A stretch of 64,000 bases of DNA from Rubritalea profundi. GTDB taxonomy: Bacteria; Verrucomicrobiota; Verrucomicrobiia; Verrucomicrobiales; Akkermansiaceae. This document shows positions 17,092-25,639 of the stretch, in pieces (the stretch's first letter is position 1; every line of letters begins with the position of its first letter). Position numbers and translations under genes: made by a program. The notes below the pieces were generated by a model. The model saw nothing but the letters and a program-made list of their open reading frames with translations. It ran no database searches and was not told where the DNA came from. The stretch covers positions 3,679,780-3,743,779 of the forward strand of contig NZ_MQWA01000001.1 in NCBI RefSeq assembly GCF_002954445.1, in the 5' to 3' direction.

Positions 17092-17880
17092 ATGATACTT
17101 GTAGCCAGTCGTAGTAGTGAGCAGATTCATAGAGTGAAATTTTTGATTACAAGTTTGCTATTCGTCGTGATGAACGGCCTTTTAACTGCGGGAAATGAGC
17201 CTGAGATGACACCTCAGCAGGCTCAGCAAAAAATTGAAGCCTGGTTAGTTCTTGAGAAGTCCCTAGCTGAGGAAAGGAAAGACTTCAGACGAAGGCAGGT
17301 CTCCATAGAGCAATTACTGGGTGTTTATGTAACTGAGTTAGATTTGCTGGAGGAAGGGATATCCGCTGCTGGGGGACTGATAGAGGAATCTGATGCTGAG
17401 CTTGAAAAGATAAAGCTATCTATTACTCGGTACCGAGAATCGCGCAACCTGTTACGGTTAAAGGTCGATAGGCAATCATTACGTTTGCTCGAAATTATGA
17501 ATCGCTTCCCGCGCCCATTACGTGATGAGTTAGTTACTGAGCAACTTTCGTTAGGAGATCGATCCACGAAACTACGAGCAAGAGTGTTAGCAATGGTTGC
17601 TGTGGTAAAGTCTACGATGAAGTTCAATCAGGTTATTACTTATTCTGAGGAAGTGAAGGTTGTCGATGGAGTTGAGAGGCAACTGCAGGTTCTGTATTTA
17701 GGTTTGGGACGAGGCTACTACGTGAGTGGGGACACCGCTGGAATTGCTGAGGTGAGTTCTACTGGCTGGAAGTGGTCTAGAAAGGACCAATACCGCAATG
17801 CTATTGCTAGAGCTATTGGGGTATATCAGAAGACCACTCGTCCTGAGTTAGTGAAACTTCCAATCCAGTTGTCCAAATGA
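17092..17880 (+). CDS. DUF3450 family protein, exported coiled-coil component of a TonB system
   Basis: A 262-aa exported protein. A DUF3450 match is suggested by EKSLAEERKDFRRRQVSIEQLL, the long coiled coil of about residues 40-150, and the tail VLYLGLGRGYYVSGDTAG. In gammaproteobacteria this family heads clusters of the same order (DUF3450, TtpC, ExbB, ExbD, TonB, TPR). The signal peptide KFLITSLLFVVMNGLLTAG begins after a 14-residue N-tail if ATG 17092 is used; GTG 17134 would give a cleaner signal sequence, but GGAGG at 17073-17077 favours the upstream start, with a long 14-base spacing. It overlaps the next gene by ATGA. A role in linking the ExbB-type channel to the periplasm is inferred. 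Confidence 0.82.
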   Translation: MILVASRSSEQIHRVKFLITSLLFVVMNGLLTAGNEPEMTPQQAQQKIEAWLVLEKSLAEERKDFRRRQVSIEQLLGVYVTELDLLEEGISAAGGLIEESDAELEKIKLSITRYRESRNLLRLKVDRQSLRLLEIMNRFPRPLRDELVTEQLSLGDRSTKLRARVLAMVAVVKSTMKFNQVITYSEEVKVVDGVERQLQVLYLGLGRGYYVSGDTAGIAEVSSTGWKWSRKDQYRNAIARAIGVYQKTTRPELVKLPIQLSK

Positions 17881-19214
17881 AGACTCTATCGATCATAGTT
17901 TTATTGGTAGTGGCCGAACTTTGTGGGGCTTATGCTCAATCCGCACCCCAGACGATTCAGCAAAACTTTGATGCAGCTAGAATACAGTTGTCTCAGCAGC
18001 GAGAAGCGCAATTAGAGGTTGAAGCTAGTGTTGGTAAAAAATTGCAGGATATTGAACGGAAACTTCTCCCTGCAAGACGAAAAAATGAGCTCGGTATGAT
18101 GAGCGCGTCAGCTCGTGAGGAGCTACTGAAAAAGGTCAAAGCAGAAAATCGAGTGCTGCTAGACGATGCTCGTTATCTATCAGATGTTTATGATGACCTA
18201 TCGTTGCAGTTGGAAATTATGGCAAATTCCGCTGGTAGGGAATTAATCCAGAAACAGCCAATAGATAACCAAGTAAAAGGTGCTGGGGTAGAACTTAAAG
18301 CGGATCTACTAGATTATGCTTTTGATCAAATCGAGGAGGTGCTTGGTGGTGAAGTAGCTCAGTCCAAGGCAATTGGTAATCAAGGTCAGATTCTTGCCGG
18401 TTCTACGTACAGTGTAGGGCCTTTGAGTTGGTTCTTGTCTAGTGATGGTATCTACGCAGGGCATCTAAAGAATAATTATAGCAGTGGGCTACCTACGCTA
18501 GGTCATGAAGAGTCTGCAAATGTAGCTTTGTTATTTAAGGGTGAACCGGTTGAATTAGCTATTGATGTGTCAGGGGGTAAGGCTAGGGCTATTGCTGAAA
18601 TTCAAAGTGATCCTCTAGATCTTTTCCAGAAAGGTGGGGTTTGGCTTTGGCCAATTATCTTAATCGCTTTGATTTCAGTCTTCTGCGGATGTATGAAATT
18701 TTTTCAATTGGCAAAAATTCGGGAGCCCGATGCTCAATGGCTAGCAAGCATCTTAGGTGCTGTTAGGTCTGGTGATCTCGAATCTGCAAAACAGCTGACA
18801 CAGAGTTGTAAGCACCCAGCGGCTGAAATGATAAGAGCATCGATGTGTTACATCAGTGCAGGAGTAGATGTCGTGGAGGAAGTGATTTACGAACAGCTCA
18901 TTGGAGTGCAATCAAAGTTGCAAAAATGGTTACCCTTCATAGCTGTGACAGCGGCTACAGCACCATTACTAGGTTTGTTGGGTACCGTTTCAGGAATGAT
19001 CAGGATGTTCAATGTCATTACAGTGACAGGTACTGGTGATGTTAAGCCGATGGCGGGGGGGATTTCGGAGGCGCTCGTGACGACCTTGTTTGGCTTGGTG
19101 GTGGCTATCCCAGCATTGATTATGCATACGATGCTTTCTAGGAGGAGTAATGGAGTTGTGCAAAACACTGAAAAACTAGGTCTCACATTTGTCAACGGGC
19201 TTAGAAAACTCTAA
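17877..19214 (+). CDS. TtpC-like MotA/TolQ/ExbB protein with a large periplasmic coiled-coil domain
   Basis: The 445-aa product starts with a signal peptide (to about residue 20), followed by a coiled coil (25-115) and a soluble periplasmic domain, and ends in a MotA/TolQ/ExbB domain (about 245-445). The last part has a first membrane segment WLWPIILIALISVFCG, then the proton-channel helices IAVTAATAPLLGLLGTVSGMI and GGISEALVTTLFGLVVAIPAL, with the family LLGTVxGM and EAL-TT motifs. This layout is that of TtpC, which in Vibrio works with a dedicated ExbB-ExbD-TonB complex for ferric siderophore uptake. It is translationally coupled to the DUF3450 gene and lies five bases before exbB. Confidence 0.86.
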   Translation: MKTLSIIVLLVVAELCGAYAQSAPQTIQQNFDAARIQLSQQREAQLEVEASVGKKLQDIERKLLPARRKNELGMMSASAREELLKKVKAENRVLLDDARYLSDVYDDLSLQLEIMANSAGRELIQKQPIDNQVKGAGVELKADLLDYAFDQIEEVLGGEVAQSKAIGNQGQILAGSTYSVGPLSWFLSSDGIYAGHLKNNYSSGLPTLGHEESANVALLFKGEPVELAIDVSGGKARAIAEIQSDPLDLFQKGGVWLWPIILIALISVFCGCMKFFQLAKIREPDAQWLASILGAVRSGDLESAKQLTQSCKHPAAEMIRASMCYISAGVDVVEEVIYEQLIGVQSKLQKWLPFIAVTAATAPLLGLLGTVSGMIRMFNVITVTGTGDVKPMAGGISEALVTTLFGLVVAIPALIMHTMLSRRSNGVVQNTEKLGLTFVNGLRKL

Positions 19215-19219
19215 AGAAA

Positions 19220-19765
19220 ATGTCTTTATTTTACGTTATCAGCAATGAATGTCAGGCTCTTTTGGGTGAGGGGGGTGTTGTGCTGTGGGGGATTCTAGTT
19301 GTCGGAGTGTGGCTTTATGCAATGATTTTTTCGACCTGGTGTGGGCTTCAAAAATTTGAAAGTAAGCTCGATAATGAGTTCGTCAGTGATGGTGGGGCAA
19401 AGCGCTCTATAGTACGGGAATTTACTGTTTTCGAGCTCGACCACCTAGCTTGGGTTGAACGAAGAACTCCGGTGATTGGCGTGATGGTAGGAGTGTGTAC
19501 TCTGGGGGGGCTGTTAGGTACAGTGTCTGGCATGCTGGTTACATTTTCCAATATGGCCACTTTAAGCACCGCTTCGCCTATGGAGAAAATAGCTACTGGG
19601 ATATCTGAGGCGCTAGTTACGACTCAAGCTGGACTTTTGATGGCGCTCCCAGCGGCCTTTTTGTATGCTTTATTGCTCAGGAGAGTAGCTATTGTTAGGT
19701 CTAGGGCTGAGGGCAAGATGCATGCAGTTATCAGAGAGTCTGATATGGGAGGGTGTGCGCAATGA
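19220..19765 (+). CDS. exbB: ExbB/TolQ/MotA-type proton channel subunit
   Basis: The 181-aa inner-membrane protein has the three-helix ExbB layout: segment 1 at VVLWGILVVGVWLYAMIF, segment 2 containing TPVIGVMVGVCTLGGLLGTVSGM and segment 3 containing GISEALVTTQAGLLMALPAAF. The LLGTV-GM and ALVTTQAGL motifs line the proton path. At 181 aa it is shorter than canonical ExbB (about 240), as in the second ExbB of TtpC clusters. It sits between the TtpC-like gene and exbD and overlaps the latter. Its job is to convert proton motive force into movement of TonB. Confidence 0.88.
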   Translation: MSLFYVISNECQALLGEGGVVLWGILVVGVWLYAMIFSTWCGLQKFESKLDNEFVSDGGAKRSIVREFTVFELDHLAWVERRTPVIGVMVGVCTLGGLLGTVSGMLVTFSNMATLSTASPMEKIATGISEALVTTQAGLLMALPAAFLYALLLRRVAIVRSRAEGKMHAVIRESDMGGCAQ

Positions 19766-20169
19766 GGAGGTTTCGTCATTTTTCACAAAGCGATACAGCA
19801 TCAAGTGAGATCAACATGTCTCCATTGATTGACATTGTTTTCATACTTTTGATCTTCTTCGTGGTGACGACTGTCTTTATTGATGATCCAGGTGTGGAAA
19901 TTAATAGACCTCAGGTGCGTTCAGCTGAGGAGATCCAGAAAAATTCTATATTCATAGCAGTGACCAAAAATGGGGATGTTTTCTATGGTGGTCGTAGTAT
20001 TGGGGTTGAGGGGGTGAGGGGGCTTGTGGCATCATTGTTAGGTAGTGACCCTGAGCTGCCTGTGGTTATTCAAGGTGATGAGGAGGCTAACTATGGAGTG
20101 ATCATGAAGGTGACTGATGCTGCTCAGTTGGCGGGAGCTCAGAGCGTGTATAGTGCGACGGCTAAGTGA
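19762..20169 (+). CDS. exbD: ExbD/TolR biopolymer transport protein
   Basis: I chose ATG 19762 (overlap ATGA with the exbB stop and GAGG nearby), giving 135 aa starting MRRFRHFSQSD; ATG 19753 is three codons upstream. The single membrane helix has the family signature INMSPLIDIVFILLIFFVVTTVF with the proton-binding Asp of PLID. The periplasmic part ends in PVVIQGDEEANYGVIMKVTDAAQLAGAQSV, the standard ExbD/TolR domain. It forms the stator with ExbB. The stop overlaps the tonB start (ATGA). Confidence 0.9.
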   Translation: MRRFRHFSQSDTASSEINMSPLIDIVFILLIFFVVTTVFIDDPGVEINRPQVRSAEEIQKNSIFIAVTKNGDVFYGGRSIGVEGVRGLVASLLGSDPELPVVIQGDEEANYGVIMKVTDAAQLAGAQSVYSATAK

Positions 20170-20867
20170 TGAGTGCATTAAGAAACATAGTGTTTGGGGT
20201 GCTCTTCACCTTGTTGTTGCTAGTGTTCCTATCAGTGACGAGGTTGATTTTTTTGAAGGTGGATCCGGCGCAAATGGAACTCACAAAAATAGAAATGATC
20301 ACCCTCACGCCGCCTCCAGAACCTCAACCTGTACAACCAAATCAGAAAAGCGAAGTGACCGAGATGGCCGCACCACCCACGCCTCCGTCCTTGGCTGAGC
20401 TACGACCGAGTATTGACTTGGCTAGTTTTACGATGCCAAATCTTCAGCAATCGGTTCCATTAGATTTGTCTGTGGATCTTTTTTCGCTGGAGGTTCAACC
20501 ACAACGTCAGCATGTTGCAACGCCAAAGCAAAAGCAAACACCCAGGCCGGTACGAGTGCTGCGGCCACTAGCAAAACTAACAGGAGGAATAGGTATTAGC
20601 GACTTAGATGCTAACCCTTCGGTGGTGCGTCGCGGTCGTTTTCGCTGGCCGAGTCGTGTGCGTTCAGAACTGGTCAAGGCAGTGGTCAAAGTGGAGCTAA
20701 ATGAGAGGGGGAATGTGAAGCTCATTGAGATAAAATCAGTTTCGGATGAATCTATTCGCAGTGTGTTACCTGCGATTGTCAATGGTAGCAAATTTACTGT
20801 CCCTAAGAAGAATGGGAAACCTGTGAAGGTCGTTTTTAACTGGCCTCTAATATTGAAGAAACCATGA
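20166..20867 (+). CDS. tonB: TonB-family energy transducer
   Basis: The 233-aa product has one N-terminal membrane helix (residues 6-28, VFGVLFTLLLLVFLSVTRLIF), a proline-rich periplasmic spacer (TPPPEPQPVQPNQ and APPTPPSL, about 40-75), a basic linker (KQKQTPRPVRVLRPL), and a C-terminal TonB domain (about 150-233) with WPSRVRSELVKAVVKVELNERGNV. It should couple the ExbBD motor to outer-membrane TonB-dependent receptors. No receptor gene is in the window, so its cargo is unknown; the Fur box upstream points to iron. Its start and stop overlap both neighbours by ATGA, so the complex is made in fixed proportions. Confidence 0.86.
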   Translation: MMSALRNIVFGVLFTLLLLVFLSVTRLIFLKVDPAQMELTKIEMITLTPPPEPQPVQPNQKSEVTEMAAPPTPPSLAELRPSIDLASFTMPNLQQSVPLDLSVDLFSLEVQPQRQHVATPKQKQTPRPVRVLRPLAKLTGGIGISDLDANPSVVRRGRFRWPSRVRSELVKAVVKVELNERGNVKLIEIKSVSDESIRSVLPAIVNGSKFTVPKKNGKPVKVVFNWPLILKKP

Positions 20868-22219
20868 AATTTGTAATTCTAACTGCTGCTAGCGCGCTTA
20901 CATTTTTAGCTCCCAACTCGCTTGTGGCGGGTGAGTCGTTGAATATTCCAGCTTCTTACTGGGAGTCTGAAGCCTTCGTGAAGTCATTTAGTGCTTCTTA
21001 TGGGGTGAACTCACGAGTCGAGCCAACGGTTAGTCTTGAGGAGCAAAAGGTATTAGCTGAAGTTGCCAAGTGGATGGGTAAGGGCGACAAAAAGCGTGCA
21101 TTGCAAGCTTTGCTAGCGAGTGAAATCTCAGTAAATTCACCAGCTCTTTTATATAACCAAGCTAATATTCATCTTGAGCTTGGAGACGAGGTGAAAGCTA
21201 TCGATGCCTATAAGACTGCCATCAAAAAATACCCATCATTCCGCAGAGCGCATAAAAATCTAGGTCTCACTTATTTAAGAGGATCGCAATTTCCATTAGC
21301 GCAGTCATCTTTGGTGATGGCTTTAAGTTTAGGGGATATGAGTGGTTCTACCCTTGGTATGTTAGGTTACTGTCATTTGCAAAATGAACATTATGCGTCA
21401 GCGCTGCAAGCGTACCGATTGGCTCAAGTGACAGAGCCTGAAACTATCGAGTGGAAGGCCGGTGTTGCGCAATGTCTGCTTGAAATTGGGCAAAACAAAG
21501 AGGCTCTTTCCTTAATGAAGGAGGTGATTCAAGCCCGTCCTAGTGAAGTTTCCTATCAGCTATTGATGGTGAATATGCTTTTACTGCATGGTGAGGATGT
21601 GAAAGCGATTGCGGCTCTTGAGTGGCTTGGTAGACAAGGTGAGTTAACTATAGAACATGCAGCTCTGCTGGCCCAACTTCATGCACAAAATGGTACAGTT
21701 GAGCTTGCTAGACCGTGGCTTGATCTAGTAAAAAAAGACCTTCAGATAGAAGTTTACCCGCGGTACCTGAGAGCTATTGAGGCAGTTCTGCGGTTGAGTG
21801 ACTGGGATCTTGCCGAAGAATTATTGTCGGTTGATCCGATGGGTACTGAGTTAAATGATAGTTTACTCAATAAGCGCGATCGCTTGAGAGCTATCGTGTT
21901 GATGGAGCTTGATAAAGTGGGGGCAAAGCCTTTGTTGGAGCAAATTGTAGAAAGAGATCCACTGGATGGTGATGCCTTAGTTTTGTTGGCAAAGGTGTCA
22001 GCCACTGAAGAGAAGTTTGAAGTTGCTGAGTTTTATTTCAGACGTGCCGAGAAGATTGAGAGCTCGAAGTACGTTGCATTTTTCGCTCACGCAACAATGC
22101 TGGTGACTCAGGGGAAATACGGAGCCGCCGTTGAAAAGTTCGAGCTAGCACAGAAGCTTCACCCAACAGCTCAACAGCTAAAGTATATTGAGGCTTTGCG
22201 TAGGCTCGTTAGAAAGTGA
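20864..22219 (+). CDS. Tetratricopeptide-repeat protein of the TonB operon, exported
   Basis: The 451-aa product has a signal peptide (MKFVILTAASALTFLAPNSLVAG) and about eight TPR-like helical pairs. The clearest units are ALLYNQANIHLELGDEVKAIDAY, RRAHKNLGLTYLRGSQFPLAQ and DALVLLAKVSATEEKFEVAEFYF. TPR proteins of this kind end the TtpC-type TonB clusters of gammaproteobacteria; a periplasmic scaffold role for the complex is inferred. It overlaps tonB by ATGA and is the last gene of the unit; no clear hairpin terminator was seen in the ten bases before the convergent membrane-protein gene. Confidence 0.85.
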   Translation: MKFVILTAASALTFLAPNSLVAGESLNIPASYWESEAFVKSFSASYGVNSRVEPTVSLEEQKVLAEVAKWMGKGDKKRALQALLASEISVNSPALLYNQANIHLELGDEVKAIDAYKTAIKKYPSFRRAHKNLGLTYLRGSQFPLAQSSLVMALSLGDMSGSTLGMLGYCHLQNEHYASALQAYRLAQVTEPETIEWKAGVAQCLLEIGQNKEALSLMKEVIQARPSEVSYQLLMVNMLLLHGEDVKAIAALEWLGRQGELTIEHAALLAQLHAQNGTVELARPWLDLVKKDLQIEVYPRYLRAIEAVLRLSDWDLAEELLSVDPMGTELNDSLLNKRDRLRAIVLMELDKVGAKPLLEQIVERDPLDGDALVLLAKVSATEEKFEVAEFYFRRAEKIESSKYVAFFAHATMLVTQGKYGAAVEKFELAQKLHPTAQQLKYIEALRRLVRK

Positions 22220-22229
22220 GCGCAGCACC

Positions 22230-22730
22230 TTACTCAGGGACTTCAGGTGAAATGTCGTGGTTCTTTGTAGTGAAGACTTTGATAAGGAAATAGCCAAATG
22301 AGATGAGGCCATAGCTGAGACCTAGTATGACTCCTATGTCAATGATACCGCGCCATGGCTGGGGGACAGAACCCATAAGGAATATGACGCAAAGGATGAG
22401 TAAAGATATCGCGATCGCGGCTATGCGGACTTTTCTCTTGGCGTGAAAATACCCCATGCAGAATAGCGGTGCCAGGATGACGTGGAGGGGGCGTGGATTC
22501 ATATAAAGATAATGAACTCGGGCTGCAGTACGAGGGGAGAATTTTTTTTGAAATCCTTTGTAGCCTTCGAAATACAGCATGAAGAGGGAGTAGAGTACGA
22601 GTATGATCCACTGGTAGTTACTAAGGCCGCTTTGCAGGGCTTTGTTTGCGTAATCGAATAGGGAATAGCAGGATTTCCCCACAAGGAAGGTTACTCCGAA
22701 TGCTCCCCAGATGGCTGCGATGAATTTCAT
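22230..22730 (-). CDS. Uncharacterised membrane protein of 166 aa
   Basis: I do not recognise a named family. Four hydrophobic segments are visible: residues 3-20, 40-58, 85-98 joined with 103-120, and 130-150. Between the first pairs lies a conserved-looking basic loop, YFEGYKGFQKKFSPRTAARV, followed by NPRPLHVILAPLFCMGYFHA. Proteins with this loop-and-helix pattern occur as hypothetical membrane proteins in several Gram-negative groups. It is convergent with the TonB operon and divergent from the transglutaminase gene, so it stands alone. The tail is acidic and cytoplasmic. Confidence 0.7.
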   Translation of the reverse strand: MKFIAAIWGAFGVTFLVGKSCYSLFDYANKALQSGLSNYQWIILVLYSLFMLYFEGYKGFQKKFSPRTAARVHYLYMNPRPLHVILAPLFCMGYFHAKRKVRIAAIAISLLILCVIFLMGSVPQPWRGIIDIGVILGLSYGLISFGYFLIKVFTTKNHDISPEVPE

Positions 22731-22794
22731 GCGCTCTCAGTAGAAGGGATTGAGATAATTGTAAAGGAGAGGGATTTGTGATTTGAGGTTTTTG

Positions 22795-24900
22795 ATGAGA
22801 ACTGTCACGTTCTCTCGCGTGTCAAAGAAAGACTCTCATATCCTAATCCCCCCCATACTACTGACGTCATTGGTGTTGCTGTTTTGGGGGCTGACGAGTG
22901 GTAGCATCCTCATTGCTTTGGTGATAGCTGGGATATTGGATTGTCGTCGGTGGATTCCTTTGAAATGGGATTTTGACGAGAGTGCTCAAGTGAAGGCTTT
23001 TCAGTTTTCGTTGTTGTTAATGATAGCTGGCGTGGCGATCAGTTGGATCGATGATACTGGGTCAGCTGGGGCGCTGAATGTGATGACGTGGGTGCCGGTG
23101 ATATTTTTCCCGATTGAGTTTGTTCAGCGTTATGGGCAGAGAAATACGGTGACGCTCAATTCATTTTTCTTCTTAAGTCGCAGACGTATGGCGCTGGATA
23201 GAAAAGAGGGGAGGGAGGTACACCCTACTCAAATTAATACTGGCTATCCCTATATTTTCGGGGTGCTAACTGCTGCTTCCACGACTGAGGCTCTTGAGTG
23301 GTACTTTTGGGGAGGTATTTGTGTGCTGACCTTTGCTGTTGTGTTTTCAATCTCCTATGGTCGAGGGATGCGTGCTCGTGGCTTATGGTTAGTAATGCCC
23401 ATTGTGGTGGCATTGGGCTGGGGGATTCAGTGGACGATGACTACCGCGTATTTGTGGGTGAAAGCACATATTGAGAGTTTTTACAAAAGCTCTGGGAGTG
23501 GGACATTTCTCGCAGATTTCACTTCTTATTTGGGTGAGCTTGGAAATGTTGAACTTAATCCAAAGATCGAGTGGAGAGTGTGGTCTGACACAAATCCTGA
23601 ATACCTCCGTCTAGCGAGTCATAATAATTATAGTCAGGGACAGTGGACTTATGACTATAGCGCGGAGGAGTATGATAAGTTCGATCATTCCTACCGGGGG
23701 TTTTTCGATGCTGAAATAGAGACGCAAGATGGGGCTGTAACCTATTTTAGGAAAACGGATAGGACGCTCGTTGAGCAGTCTAAAAAGAGTGATTTTTTGG
23801 AGATCAGAGGAACGATAGTTCAGAAGCAATCCACTTCCGTTGTGCCATCAGCTCCAGGTTTTTATGCGGTGTCAGGTATTTTGGGCGAACAAACATATGC
23901 TGAGGTAAATTCTATGGGGGCACTTCGTTTCTCCAATCGCGACATGGTTATCAGTTATTCGCTGTATGCGGATTCCAAGAAGATAGCCCTCGATAAACCT
24001 CCACTAGGCGAAGTCGACTTGCGTATCCCAGCGGAGGAAAAGCAAGTAATCTCAGGTCTGGTTGATCAATTGGGATTGCGTTCGATGGAGGATCCTAAGG
24101 AGGTTGTTGCAGTTCTGAAGCATTACTTTTATTCGGAGTTTGAGTACTCCACTGATTTTGATCCAGGTGATGTAGACTACAATAGGTCTAAGATTGAATG
24201 GTTTCTCAACGACTTGAAATGTGGTCACTGTGAGTATTATGCAACAGCCGCGGTGTTGCTGCTTCGTGAGGTGGGTATCCCTTCACGCTATGCTATGGGC
24301 TATGCAGTTTCTGAGCGAGGTTCTGACTGTTGGAATGTGAGGGGGACCAATGGCCATGCGTGGTCACGCGCCTACATTGATGGGAATTGGATCAATGTGG
24401 ATCTCACGCCGCCTGATTTCCGCGGTGTTTCATCAAATGCGGGGATGTCAGCGGTAGATTGGCTGCGTGAAAGGATCAGTTTGATTCGAGAAGATTTCTT
24501 TATATGGAGACAGGATCCGTTGAATCGTTCAGGGTTGTTAGTTAAGGTGTCCATTGTTGCTGTGTTTTTGTTCCTATGGATAATTTATCGACTATGGAAA
24601 CATCGCTCACGAAAGGAGGCTCCGCAGTGGGCTTATACAACTTGGAGTGGTGACTCGGTGGTCACTCCTTTGCATCAATTAGAGCGCACGATTCAGAAGA
24701 AAATTGGATTGCGTGCTGAAGGTGAGCCGTATGCTACCTGGGTTGGGAAGCTAGTGAGCTGTGAAGGCGTGGACCGAGAACTCGTGGCCAAAGTTATCCA
24801 GAGTCATCAGCAAATGCGTTATGATCCTAGCGAAAAAGTGGATGTGAAAAAACTGCATTCACTGGTGAAGGAGCTTAGACGGCAGACGCGTAAAGGGTGA
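22795..24900 (+). CDS. TgpA-like membrane transglutaminase-domain protein (DUF3488 type)
   Basis: The product (about 701 aa from ATG 22795; TTG at 22783 would add four residues) has five to six N-terminal membrane helices, a large extracytoplasmic region and a final helix (about 575-595) with a DUF4129-like cytoplasmic tail. The transglutaminase core holds the catalytic triad: Cys in KCGHCEYYATAAVLLLREVG (Cys483 from the TTG), His in TNGHAWSRAYIDG and Asp in VDLTPPDF. TgpA of Pseudomonas has the same architecture and is essential there, with an unknown substrate. In many genomes it is followed by MoxR/DUF58 genes, which are absent here. The 3' end overlaps the convergent methyltransferase gene by 26 bases. 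Confidence 0.85.
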   Translation: MRTVTFSRVSKKDSHILIPPILLTSLVLLFWGLTSGSILIALVIAGILDCRRWIPLKWDFDESAQVKAFQFSLLLMIAGVAISWIDDTGSAGALNVMTWVPVIFFPIEFVQRYGQRNTVTLNSFFFLSRRRMALDRKEGREVHPTQINTGYPYIFGVLTAASTTEALEWYFWGGICVLTFAVVFSISYGRGMRARGLWLVMPIVVALGWGIQWTMTTAYLWVKAHIESFYKSSGSGTFLADFTSYLGELGNVELNPKIEWRVWSDTNPEYLRLASHNNYSQGQWTYDYSAEEYDKFDHSYRGFFDAEIETQDGAVTYFRKTDRTLVEQSKKSDFLEIRGTIVQKQSTSVVPSAPGFYAVSGILGEQTYAEVNSMGALRFSNRDMVISYSLYADSKKIALDKPPLGEVDLRIPAEEKQVISGLVDQLGLRSMEDPKEVVAVLKHYFYSEFEYSTDFDPGDVDYNRSKIEWFLNDLKCGHCEYYATAAVLLLREVGIPSRYAMGYAVSERGSDCWNVRGTNGHAWSRAYIDGNWINVDLTPPDFRGVSSNAGMSAVDWLRERISLIREDFFIWRQDPLNRSGLLVKVSIVAVFLFLWIIYRLWKHRSRKEAPQWAYTTWSGDSVVTPLHQLERTIQKKIGLRAEGEPYATWVGKLVSCEGVDRELVAKVIQSHQQMRYDPSEKVDVKKLHSLVKELRRQTRKG

Positions 24901-25633
24901 GTAGGGAGGCGTCCGAGTCGTTGTTGCCGATGCTAAAATCAGCATCGTACGCGGAAAAATTCCACCCGCTTTGATGTAGCATGAGTTTGAGCTCTGGCAG
25001 AAGGTACCATTCTAGGTCTTGGTGGACATGTTGCTCCTCAAGAGTTGCGTTAGATTTGTCGCTAACCGTGTAATGGTGGTCACGGGAGAGCGTCTGAGAT
25101 GTCCGGTCGATATGGTGGCGAGTCTTGCATCGAGCAATCGTTCCATCTGGGAGTGTGGCTTCTTTATCGGGGTGCCAAACACCCGGTTCGAGCTCGTCTA
25201 GGATTTCAGACCAAGGGATGAATACGGTGATGTAGATGCCAGCCTCTTGACGAGCCAGTTGTCGTAATTTGACTAGTGTCTGCAGTACCTTTTCTCTTGG
25301 AAATAGCTGTAATGTGAAAGCTGGGATAGCGAGAGCGTCGTACTTTTCTGTGGTTTGGAAATGAGAAATATCAGAGAGGTAAACCTGTGGGGATAGCTTT
25401 CTTTTCTGGGCTTCATGCTGGAGAAGGTTAACCATGTCAGCTGAAATCTCGACCCCATCTATGTCGAAGCCTTTTTTGAGTAAGGGGAGTAATAGTCGAC
25501 CAGATCCGCAGCCTAGCTCGAGCGCTTTACCTGGGTGCTTCTTGAGGAATTTCTCTAGAAGTGGGGATTCATCAGCGTCCGGTTCATTTTTCCAAAATAG
25601 GTCATGGAGTCGAGCTTCGAGATCTTTGTACAT
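24875..25633 (-). CDS. Class I SAM-dependent methyltransferase
   Basis: The 252-aa cytoplasmic protein has the Rossmann SAM motif ALELGCGSGRLLLPLLKKG (residues about 37-55), the acidic residue after beta 2 in FDIDGVEISADMV and motif II/III blocks EKYDALAIPAF and ARQEAGIYITVFIP. This is the Methyltransf_25/11 fold. The substrate cannot be told; the C-terminal half, with DHHYTVSDKSNATLEEQHVHQDLEWYLLPELKLML, resembles small-molecule methyltransferases. It precedes the antiporter gene convergent with TgpA and lies six bases downstream of the antiporter stop, so the two minus-strand genes may be co-transcribed. Confidence 0.8.
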   Translation of the reverse strand: MYKDLEARLHDLFWKNEPDADESPLLEKFLKKHPGKALELGCGSGRLLLPLLKKGFDIDGVEISADMVNLLQHEAQKRKLSPQVYLSDISHFQTTEKYDALAIPAFTLQLFPREKVLQTLVKLRQLARQEAGIYITVFIPWSEILDELEPGVWHPDKEATLPDGTIARCKTRHHIDRTSQTLSRDHHYTVSDKSNATLEEQHVHQDLEWYLLPELKLMLHQSGWNFSAYDADFSIGNNDSDASLLTLYASAV

Positions 25634-25639
25634 GTGATA

